Part shown: positions 8,631 through 15,674 of the stretch, one piece after another
Position numbering within the stretch: position 1 is the stretch's first letter
How the letters are laid out: every line of letters begins with the position of its first letter
Assembly: GCF_947497125.1 (NCBI RefSeq)
Contig: NZ_CANMFI010000006.1
Coordinates: forward strand, 164,107-228,106
Reading direction: 5' to 3'
Length of the DNA: 64,000 nt
DNA from: an uncultured Polaribacter sp.
Lineage (GTDB): Bacteria > Bacteroidota > Bacteroidia > Flavobacteriales > Flavobacteriaceae
Program-made: the position numbers and the translations under genes
The notes under the pieces: model-generated
The model's input: the letters and a program-made list of their open reading frames with translations, nothing else
Database searches by the model: none
Told to the model about the DNA's origin: nothing

Positions 8631-10004
8631 ATGAAACAAAAAGTAACTGCCATTTTTGATATTGGAAAAACTAATAAGAAATTTTTTCTTTTTGATAAAA
8701 AATTCAAAGAAGTATACAGAGAGTATGCTTCTTTTGATGAAATTAAAGATGAAGATGGTTATCCAACAGAAAATTTAGCTGCCTTACAAACTTGGTTAAA
8801 GGAAATTTTTAATCGAATTTTAAAAAGTGAGCAATACGCTATAAAAGCAATTAATTTTTCTACCTATGGCGCCAGCTTTGTGCATTTAGATGAAAACGGA
8901 GATGTACTAACACCTTTGTATAATTACACCAAAGAAATTGATGAGGATTTGGTGGCTGATTTTTATGAAAAATATGGTCCAGAATTAGAATTCACAAGAA
9001 GTACGGGTTCGCCAAAATCTGGTCTGTTAAATTCTGGAATGCAGCTGTATTGGATAAAAAAAACCAAACCAGAAATATTTAGTAAAATTAGATATTCATT
9101 GCATTTGCCTCAATATTTAAGTTTTATTTTCACAGGAATTCCGTTTAGTGAATACACAAGTATTGGTTGTCATACTTCTCTTTGGAATTATGAAACTAAA
9201 GATTACCACAATTGGGTTTACAAAGAAGGAATTCATAAAATATTACCTCCAATAGTTTCAACAGAAACGAGTGTAAATATGAATTACAATGGAAATAGAA
9301 TTAAAATTGGTGTAGGTATACACGATAGTTCGTCTGCACTTTTACCTTATGTTAGAAGTGTAAAAAAACCTTTTGTTTTGGTGTCTACCGGTACATGGTC
9401 TATAGCTTTAAATCCTTTTTCAGATAGTGCTTTAACCAAAGAAGAAACAACATTAGGCTGTATCAATTACATGCGAATTAATGGCAAGCCTGTTAAATCT
9501 TCTAGGCTATTTTTAGGAAATGAATACAAAATTCAAGCTAAAATAATGTCAGAAAGATTTAACGTAGATAAAGACTATCATAAGACTGTTCAGTTTGATT
9601 ACACAGTATATTCAGAAATTATAAAAGATTTTACATATGCTTTTAAGTGGGAGTCTTTTACAGATAAAAACATGCCTACAAAAACAACGTATTCGTATGC
9701 TACTTTTGAGCATGCTTATCATCATTTGATGATAGAGTTGGTTAAGCTTCAGGTACAAGGCATTAAAAGAATAGCAAATACTCAAGATATAGATAGATTG
9801 TATGTAGATGGTGGTTTTTCTGATAATGATTTGTACATTAAGTTGTTATCTCATTACTTAAGAGGCATGAAATTAAGAACAACAAAAGCGTCTTTAGGTT
9901 CTGCTTTAGGAGCTGCAATTTCAATTTCTGATACTAAATTAAATTCTAAATTCTTAAAAAAGAATTATTCACTTAAGAAACACGTACCATTTATAATCAA
10001 ATAA
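8631..10004 (+). CDS. rhaB: FGGY-family sugar kinase, probable rhamnulokinase
   Basis: The 457-residue kinase belongs to the FGGY/ASKHA fold. The N-terminal phosphate-binding motif is AIFDIGKTNKKFFLFDKK (residues 8-25). A second nucleotide motif is LVSTGTWSIALNPFS, and the C-terminal adenosine motif is LYVDGGFSDNDLYIKLL, followed by ASLGSALGAA. It phosphorylates L-rhamnulose at O1 in the cytoplasm, supplying the substrate of the aldolase fusion upstream. It is somewhat shorter than E. coli RhaB and diverged, and the FGGY family also covers fuculose and xylulose kinases. The operon makes rhamnulose the best choice. It is 9 bases after rhaI and 6 bases before the lactate dehydrogenase gene. Confidence 0.85.
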   Translation: MKQKVTAIFDIGKTNKKFFLFDKKFKEVYREYASFDEIKDEDGYPTENLAALQTWLKEIFNRILKSEQYAIKAINFSTYGASFVHLDENGDVLTPLYNYTKEIDEDLVADFYEKYGPELEFTRSTGSPKSGLLNSGMQLYWIKKTKPEIFSKIRYSLHLPQYLSFIFTGIPFSEYTSIGCHTSLWNYETKDYHNWVYKEGIHKILPPIVSTETSVNMNYNGNRIKIGVGIHDSSSALLPYVRSVKKPFVLVSTGTWSIALNPFSDSALTKEETTLGCINYMRINGKPVKSSRLFLGNEYKIQAKIMSERFNVDKDYHKTVQFDYTVYSEIIKDFTYAFKWESFTDKNMPTKTTYSYATFEHAYHHLMIELVKLQVQGIKRIANTQDIDRLYVDGGFSDNDLYIKLLSHYLRGMKLRTTKASLGSALGAAISISDTKLNSKFLKKNYSLKKHVPFIIK

Positions 10005-10010
10005 AAAACT

Positions 10011-11165
10011 ATGGCTTTAAAAATTAATACAAAATACCCCTCTGTAGACGATTTAAGAAACAAAGCAAGAAAGAAAATACCAAAATTTGCTTTTGAATAT
10101 TTAGATGGAGGTTGTAATGAAGATGTAAATTTACACAGAAATACCTCTGAATTAAGAGATGTGCAATTAAAGCCTAATTACTTAAGAAATCATGGAGGTT
10201 CATCAACCAAAACAAAATTATTTGGTATAGAATATGATGCTCCTTTTGGTATTGCACCCGTAGGATTACAAGGATTAATGTGGCCAAATTCTCCAGAAAT
10301 ACTTGCAAAAGCAGCGTTTAAGCATAATGTGCCTTTTATTCTAAGTACAGTAACTACAACAAGTATAGAGCGTGCAGCAGAGCTAACAGAAGGAAAAGCT
10401 TGGTTTCAATTATACCATCCAACAGAAAATAGTTTAAGAGATGATATTTTAAAAAGAGCAGAAGCTGCAGAATGCCCTGTATTGGTAATTTTGTGTGATG
10501 TGCCAAGTTTTGGTTTTAGACCAAGAGACATTAGAAACGGTTTGGCTATGCCACCAAAAATGAATGTTAGTAATATTTTACAAGCTTTTGGAAGACCTCA
10601 TTGGAGTTTACAGACCCTAAAACATGGCATTCCAAATTTTGCAAATCTATTACCTTACATGCCTAAAAATTTAGATTTAAAACAATTGGGAAAATTTATG
10701 GATCAAACATTTAGCGGTAGGTTAAATGAAGAGAAAATAAAACCAATTCGAGATATGTGGAAAGGTAAAATTGTTTTAAAAGGAGTTGCTTCTCATTACG
10801 ATGCAGAACAAGCTATTCGTTTAGGTTTAGATGGTATTATTGTATCAAACCATGGAGGAAGACAATTAGACGCAGGAGAATCAACTATAAAACCACTTAC
10901 AACTATTGCCGAGAAATACGGAGATCAAATAGAGGTAATGATGGATAGTGGTATTCGCTCTGGTGTAGATGTTTCTAGAGCTTTGGCTTCTGGAGCAAAA
11001 TTTACCTTTATGGGACGTTCATTTATGTATGGAGTGTCTGCTTTAGGAAAACAAGGTGGAGATCATACAATATCACTTTTAAAAACAGAGTTGCAACAAG
11101 TAATGGAGCAAATTTGTTGTGAACGTGTAGAAGATTTTCCAAATCATCTAATTAAAGATCTGTAG
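10011..11165 (+). CDS. lldD: FMN-dependent alpha-hydroxy-acid dehydrogenase, probable L-lactate dehydrogenase
   Basis: The 384-residue TIM-barrel flavoenzyme oxidises L-2-hydroxy acids. Visible features are the early FMN-binding region (APVGLQGLMWPNSPEILAKA) and the catalytic signature SNHGGRQLDAG near residues 279-289, whose His abstracts the substrate proton. MDSGIRSGVDVSRALASGA and FMGRSFMYG bind phosphate. It is last in the rhamnose operon. The upstream fusion makes L-lactate, so this enzyme would turn lactate into pyruvate and pass electrons to quinone. It lacks an obvious membrane anchor, unlike some LldD proteins. Substrate assignment comes from context. A strong terminator follows. 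Confidence 0.85.
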   Translation: MALKINTKYPSVDDLRNKARKKIPKFAFEYLDGGCNEDVNLHRNTSELRDVQLKPNYLRNHGGSSTKTKLFGIEYDAPFGIAPVGLQGLMWPNSPEILAKAAFKHNVPFILSTVTTTSIERAAELTEGKAWFQLYHPTENSLRDDILKRAEAAECPVLVILCDVPSFGFRPRDIRNGLAMPPKMNVSNILQAFGRPHWSLQTLKHGIPNFANLLPYMPKNLDLKQLGKFMDQTFSGRLNEEKIKPIRDMWKGKIVLKGVASHYDAEQAIRLGLDGIIVSNHGGRQLDAGESTIKPLTTIAEKYGDQIEVMMDSGIRSGVDVSRALASGAKFTFMGRSFMYGVSALGKQGGDHTISLLKTELQQVMEQICCERVEDFPNHLIKDL

Positions 11166-11189
11166 CATCAAAAAAAGTCATACATTTAA

Positions 11190-11217
11190 AAACTCAGCAA
11201 TTTTGCTGAGTTTTTTT
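11190..11217 (+). terminator. Rho-independent terminator of the rhamnose operon
   Basis: AACTCAGCAA and TTGCTGAGTT pair around a short TT loop and run into seven T. It separates the catabolic operon from the permease gene, which has its own promoter just downstream. Confidence 0.85.
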
Positions 11218-11226
11218 ATACGGTAC

Positions 11227-11265
11227 AGTACAGGATAGAAAATTTTATGATCTAATCTACATTCG
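11227..11265 (+). promoter_or_regulatory. Permease promoter with AGTACAGGATA element
   Basis: An identical AGTACAGGATA (11227-11237) lies exactly 20 bases before TACATTCG (11258-11265), a -7 box one base off TAnnTTTG. It matches the promoter of the rhamnose operon in both motif and spacing, linking the permease to the same control. Confidence 0.55.
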
Positions 11266-11301
11266 TAATTATTCAAAATTAATTAAAATACACCAAGTAT
11301 T

Positions 11302-12696
11302 ATGGCAGAATCGCAAAATGCAGCAGTAATTACTAATGAAAATGCAGGAGGAGAGTTTGAAAGAACTCCAGTACCTTCATCAAAATTAAAAGGATGGAAA
11401 TCTTTTTTAGGAATGTATGCAGGAGAACACGCTGCAGGTACTGAATTTATGATTGGCCCCTTGTTTCTAGCTGCAGGAGCTAGTTTAAAAGATTTAGCGT
11501 TAGGACTTCTTTTAGGTAATATTTTAGCTATTTTAACTTGGAGATACTTAGTGGCACCTATAGCTGTTTCTAGCAAACTAACATTGTATTATCAATTAGA
11601 AAAAATTGCTGGAAAAAATTTAGTAAAGATATATAATGTTGTAAACGGTGTGCTTTTCTGTTTTTTGGCAGGTGCAATGATTACCGTTTCTGCTAGTGCT
11701 GTTGGAATCCCTTTTGATATAAATTTTTCTATTCCTGAAAATATTTTTGGTTTAAGTACACCAGCTTTTTCCATGATTGTAATTATTGTAGGTGTTGTAA
11801 TGACTGTAGTTGCTGCAGCTGGATATAATACGGTTTCTAAATTTGCGAATATCGCAGCACCTTGGATGATTGTTGTTTTTGCAGCTTGTGGATTATCAGC
11901 TTTAAGTCAAATGGAGGTTGATTCTTGGGAGAGTTTATTAGTTGAATGGGATAAAGGAATTAGTGTAGTACAATCGGTTAACGGGAAAACAGATTTTGGT
12001 TTTTGGAAAATTGTCATTTTTTCTTGGCTATGTAATGCAGCAATGCATTTTGGTATGGCAGATTTAACTATTATGCGTTTTGCAAAAGATAGTCGTGCTG
12101 GATGGGGACCTTCTATAGGAATGTTTTTAGGACATTATATGGCATGGATCTGTGCATCTTTTATGTTAGCTGCTCAGATTAAATTAACAGGAGATATTTC
12201 TGCAAATCCTGGTGCGTTAGCTTGGAGTGCTGTAGGTTGGACAGGTATTATCTGTGTTATTGTAGCAGGTTGGACCACCGCTAACCCTACAATATATAGA
12301 GCAGGTTTGGCTTTTCAAACTTTATTTCCATTAAAATCTAAAAAATATTCAGGTGTAATTTTAGCAGGTATAGTAGCAACCGCAGCAGGAATTTTTCCAT
12401 CGCTTTCAGGTAAGTTACTTGATTTTGTAGGATTGTATGGAGCCATTTTAGGGCCAATGGGAGGAGTTATTTTTGTAAACCATTATCTAGCTAAGAAAAT
12501 GAATTTTACACAAGATTATGCAGATGAAAAAGGAACCGGTTTTAATACAGGTGTTTTATTAGCTTGGTTGATTCCTGTAGCCTTAGGGTTGTATTTTATC
12601 TTTGGTCAAGGTTTATTTCCTGCTTATGCAGTAATACCTTCTTGGATAGCTTCTAGTGTGTTGTATGTAGTTATTATGAAACTTCAAAAATCTTAA
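11302..12696 (+). CDS. NCS1-type permease, candidate L-rhamnose transporter
   Basis: The 464-residue integral membrane protein has about 12 hydrophobic segments. A soluble N-terminal 30 residues precedes WKSFLGMYAGEHAAGTEFMIGPLFLAAGAS. The overall pattern, including GWTTANPTIYRAGLAFQTLFP, is that of the nucleobase/cation symporter-1 (cytosine/purine permease) family. That family normally carries nucleobases, hydantoins or allantoin. Here it shares a promoter motif with the rhamnose operon and lies directly after it, and no other sugar transporter is visible. It is therefore a candidate inner-membrane rhamnose or lactate carrier; this is inference. Annotation pipelines may label it cytosine permease. 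A 56-residue membrane protein follows 3 bases later. Confidence 0.75.
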   Translation: MAESQNAAVITNENAGGEFERTPVPSSKLKGWKSFLGMYAGEHAAGTEFMIGPLFLAAGASLKDLALGLLLGNILAILTWRYLVAPIAVSSKLTLYYQLEKIAGKNLVKIYNVVNGVLFCFLAGAMITVSASAVGIPFDINFSIPENIFGLSTPAFSMIVIIVGVVMTVVAAAGYNTVSKFANIAAPWMIVVFAACGLSALSQMEVDSWESLLVEWDKGISVVQSVNGKTDFGFWKIVIFSWLCNAAMHFGMADLTIMRFAKDSRAGWGPSIGMFLGHYMAWICASFMLAAQIKLTGDISANPGALAWSAVGWTGIICVIVAGWTTANPTIYRAGLAFQTLFPLKSKKYSGVILAGIVATAAGIFPSLSGKLLDFVGLYGAILGPMGGVIFVNHYLAKKMNFTQDYADEKGTGFNTGVLLAWLIPVALGLYFIFGQGLFPAYAVIPSWIASSVLYVVIMKLQKS

Positions 12697-12699
12697 ATT

Positions 12700-12870
12700 A
12701 TGAAAATACTAAAATTAATAAGTGCATTGTCAATAGTTGGTTTCATACTATTAACTAGCATACTTTTATTATTGGGTTCAATGAATGCAGCTAATATGAA
12801 GATTTTAATGTTAATAGGCACCATTTTGTGGTTTTTGGTAACGCCACTATGGATGAAAGAAGAGTCTTAA
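12700..12870 (+). CDS. Small two-helix membrane protein (56 residues)
   Basis: The ATG lies 3 bases after the permease stop. The product is 56 residues with two hydrophobic segments: about residues 5-26 (LISALSIVGFILLTSILLL) and about 33-50 (MKILMLIGTILWFLVTPLW). It ends in the charged tail MKEES. The spacing and topology suggest a co-translated partner or stabiliser of the permease. I do not recognise a named family. Confidence 0.65.
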   Translation: MKILKLISALSIVGFILLTSILLLLGSMNAANMKILMLIGTILWFLVTPLWMKEES

Positions 12871-13079
12871 ACAAAAAGAGTTTTTAAATATTTCTTTATA
12901 TACAACAAGCTGTAATTAGAAATACTTGTAATTTATATACAGGTTTTTAAGTTTATAAAGAGGTTCTTGTGGCTGATTTATACATCTTATAATATGTTTC
13001 CTATTACTTACAATTACACTTATTTTGTTATTGTATTAATTTCTATGTACGTATTTCTAGTGAAAATTTAATAAAAAAT
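12871..13079. other. Non-coding spacer after the permease unit
   Basis: About 210 AT-rich bases hold no convincing gene or strong hairpin. A weak doubtful reading frame (13080-13205) follows, then the thrC terminator. No T-run terminator is obvious directly after the small membrane protein gene. Confidence 0.4.
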
Positions 13080-13205
13080 ATGAGTATGAAAAAAATAGTA
13101 ATTCCGTTTAAACTCTTATTTTTAGTGTTAACACTTCCTTTTGAGATAACAAAAGGGAAAAAGAGGAAGAATAAAAAGAAGATTAAAGATTTATTAAGGT
13201 CTTAA
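13080..13205 (+). CDS. Possible 41-residue peptide with hydrophobic N-terminus and basic tail
   Basis: ATG AGT ATG AAA opens a frame with a signal-like hydrophobic stretch (IVIPFKLLFLVLTLPF) followed by a very basic tail (KGKKRKNKKKIKDLL). It stands alone, with no visible operon partner. Its length and composition could arise by chance in this AT-rich DNA, so it is listed with low confidence. Confidence 0.3.
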   Translation: MSMKKIVIPFKLLFLVLTLPFEITKGKKRKNKKKIKDLLRS

Positions 13206-13260
13206 CCTATTTCCTACAATTCAAAAATCATAAGAATAAATTGCCTTGTAGGCCAACAAA

Positions 13261-13293
13261 AAAAGCTTCAAAATTTTAAATTTTGAAGCTTTT
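13261..13293 (-). terminator. Bidirectional terminator after thrC
   Basis: AAAAGCTTCAAAATTT is followed after one base by its perfect complement, giving arms of 16 bases. T-rich sequence flanks both sides. It closes the thrABC operon and could also stop transcripts arriving from the permease side. Confidence 0.75.
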
Positions 13294-13309
13294 TGCTTTT
13301 GTAGTAGTT

Positions 13310-14596
13310 TTACTCTTGCATTAAAAATGCTTTTAAGTCCTCATAAGAACTCGCTTTAAGAGCTACTTTTTTATTGTTAATGACTTTTTTAATTTGTGGT
13401 GGAATGGCCACTTTTACAGGTAAGGTACTTTCTACAACATCTAAAAATTTAACAGGATGTGCAGTTTCTAAAAAGATACCAAATTCATGTTTTTGTATTC
13501 CGTGTTTTTTCAATCCTAAATAGCCTACAGTTCCATGAGGATCTGCAACGTATCCTGAGTTTGAATATATTTCTTTCATCGTTTCACGCGTTTCAGCATC
13601 AGAAAAACTATACGAAGAAAAGTGCTTTTTAAGTAGGTTAAAATCGTTGTTAAACAATTCTCTAATTCTAATAAAGTTACTTGGGTTTCCAACATCCATT
13701 GCATTAGAAATGGTTGCCTTAGATGGTTTTGGGTTGTAAGTACCCTCTTTTAAATAGTTTGGCACAGTATCATTAACATTTGTAGAAGCTACAAAATGTT
13801 TTACAGGCAAGCCTAATTTTTGTGCCATAACACCTGCGCAGATATTTCCGAAATTTCCACTTGGAACAGAGAAAATCAATTCTTTATTTAGTTTTTTTAA
13901 TTCTTTATAAGCAAAGAAAAAATAAAACATTTGTGGCAACCACCTTGCAACATTTATAGAGTTTGCAGAGGTTAGTGTTTTGGTAATTTCTTCATCTAAG
14001 AAGGCAGTTTTTACCATTTCTTGACAATCATCAAAAACACCATCTACTTCTAGTGCTGTAATGTTTTTTCCTAAGGTAGTTAATTGTTTTTCTTGAATGT
14101 CGCTTACTTTTCCCGACGGATATAAAATAACAACATTTACTCCTTTTGCGCCTAAAAAACCGTTGGCAACTGCGCCACCTGTATCGCCAGAGGTAGCCAC
14201 TAAAACCGTTACTTCTTTGTTGTTGTCTCTGTTAAAATACTCAAGGCATTTTGCCATAAATTTGGCACCAACATCTTTAAATGCCATGGTAGGACCATGA
14301 AACAATTCTAAAGTTGCAATATTCTCATCTACTTTTACAACCGGAAAATCAAATGAAACAGTTTCTGCAATAATCTCTTTTAATTTTTCAGCAGGAATTT
14401 CATCTCCAACAAACTGCTGAATAACTTCAAACGCAATTTCTTGATGGGTATAGTTTTCAATATTGTCTATAAAATCTTTAGAAAGCGGTGTAATTTCTTC
14501 CGGAAAATAAATTCCTCTATCTTTTGCCAAGCCTTCTATTACTGCGTTTTTAAAAGTTGTTTTTGGCGATTTGTGGTGTAAACTATAGTAGTTCAT
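13310..14596 (-). CDS. thrC: Threonine synthase
   Basis: The 428-residue PLP enzyme converts O-phosphohomoserine to threonine, the last step of the pathway. The PLP lysine is Lys107 in GPTMAFKDVGAKF, and the cofactor-phosphate loop is visible in ATSGDTGGAVANGFLG. The start MNYYSLHHKSPKTTF matches the short N-terminal domain of the family. It is the last gene of the thrA-thrB-thrC set, 77 bases after thrB. That spacer holds an imperfect inverted repeat like the one between thrB and thrA. Confidence 0.95.
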   Translation of the reverse strand: MNYYSLHHKSPKTTFKNAVIEGLAKDRGIYFPEEITPLSKDFIDNIENYTHQEIAFEVIQQFVGDEIPAEKLKEIIAETVSFDFPVVKVDENIATLELFHGPTMAFKDVGAKFMAKCLEYFNRDNNKEVTVLVATSGDTGGAVANGFLGAKGVNVVILYPSGKVSDIQEKQLTTLGKNITALEVDGVFDDCQEMVKTAFLDEEITKTLTSANSINVARWLPQMFYFFFAYKELKKLNKELIFSVPSGNFGNICAGVMAQKLGLPVKHFVASTNVNDTVPNYLKEGTYNPKPSKATISNAMDVGNPSNFIRIRELFNNDFNLLKKHFSSYSFSDAETRETMKEIYSNSGYVADPHGTVGYLGLKKHGIQKHEFGIFLETAHPVKFLDVVESTLPVKVAIPPQIKKVINNKKVALKASSYEDLKAFLMQE

Positions 14597-14673
14597 TTTT
14601 TATGTTTTTTGGTGTTTGGTTTTTGATTTACAGTTTGTGTATGAGTCAACAACTATAAACAAATAACCAACAA

Positions 14674-15597
14674 CTATTCTAATATTTTAATTCCTTCAGC
14701 ATTTACTTTTGAAGTAAAAATTGTAAAATCTATTGCTGTTTTAGCATAGGTTTCTTGTATCGATTTGTAAACATTTTCGGCACTTTTATCACCTTTACAC
14801 AATGCAAAAATTGTAGGGCCAGATCCAGAGATTCCTGCACCCAAAGCACCTGCCTTTACTGCATTTGTTTTAACGTCATCAAAAAACGGAATGAAACTTT
14901 TTCTGGCAGGTTCTGCAACAAGGTCTACCAAAGAATTGCTAATTAGTTGATAATCATCTGTAAATAAGCCGCTAACCAGTCCGCCAACATTTGCCCATTG
15001 CGTAATGGCATTTTTTAAAGGTACGTTTGCTGGCAATACGTCTCTAGCATCTTTTGTTTTTATTTCTACTTGCGGATGTATTGCAACAACTCTTAATTCT
15101 TTAGGGACAGGTAATTTTACAATTTCTAACGGATTGTAACTTCTAACAAGAATAAAACCACCGTATATTGCGGCAGCTACATTGTCTGCAATTTGAGATC
15201 CACAGGCAACTTCTTCGCCATACATGGCAAATTTTGTGAGTTCTAAGTTATTGTATCGGTTTCCAAGTAGTTTATTTGCTCCAAAAGCAGCGCCTGCAGC
15301 ACTAGCAGCAGAGCTTCCTAAACCGCTACCTGGTTTAAAACCTTTGTGAATTGTAAGTGCAACTCCAAAATCAGCTTTTGCATCGTTTAGCATTTTTTGC
15401 ACAACAGCACTTGCGGCATTTTTATCAATATCATAGGTTAAATTTGCACCTGTAATATTTGTTATTTTTACTCCTTTTGAGCTTGTTTTGGTAAACGACA
15501 TTTCGTCTCCAACTGCATCTACGGCAAAGCCCATAGAGTCAAATCCGCAAGAAACATTGGCTACAGTTGCCGGAGAAAATATTTTTAAATAATCCAT
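14674..15597 (-). CDS. thrB: Homoserine kinase
   Basis: The 307-residue GHMP-family kinase phosphorylates L-homoserine. The ATP-binding motif GSGLGSSAASAAGAA begins near residue 90. The N-terminal FSPATVANVSCGFDSMGFAV and the C-terminal AGALGAGISGSGPTIFAL are characteristic of ThrB. It sits between thrA and thrC in pathway order. The 77-base spacers on either side are unusual for a tight operon and carry the palindromes described separately. Confidence 0.95.
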   Translation of the reverse strand: MDYLKIFSPATVANVSCGFDSMGFAVDAVGDEMSFTKTSSKGVKITNITGANLTYDIDKNAASAVVQKMLNDAKADFGVALTIHKGFKPGSGLGSSAASAAGAAFGANKLLGNRYNNLELTKFAMYGEEVACGSQIADNVAAAIYGGFILVRSYNPLEIVKLPVPKELRVVAIHPQVEIKTKDARDVLPANVPLKNAITQWANVGGLVSGLFTDDYQLISNSLVDLVAEPARKSFIPFFDDVKTNAVKAGALGAGISGSGPTIFALCKGDKSAENVYKSIQETYAKTAIDFTIFTSKVNAEGIKILE

Positions 15598-15612
15598 TTA
15601 TTTTGGTTTGTG

Positions 15613-15668
15613 GTTTTTAGTTGTTGGTTTTTATTCTGGTTGACAATCAAAAACCAACAACTAAAAAC
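15613..15668. repeat. Perfect 20-bp inverted repeat between thrA and thrB
   Basis: GTTTTTAGTTGTTGGTTTTT (15613-15632) and its exact complement (15649-15668) flank a 16-base loop. This forms a long hairpin in the operon message just after the thrA stop. The thrB-thrC spacer has a weaker relative (TGTTTGGTT at 14613-14621 against AACCAACA at 14665-14672). No T-run follows, so it is more likely a processing or stability element, or a small intergenic repeat, than a terminator. Confidence 0.8.
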
Positions 15669-15674
15669 GAATAA

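Noticed and set aside
11283..11774. Two minus-strand frames opposite the permease
   Set aside because: They lie antisense to the hydrophobic helices of the permease and show no independent features.
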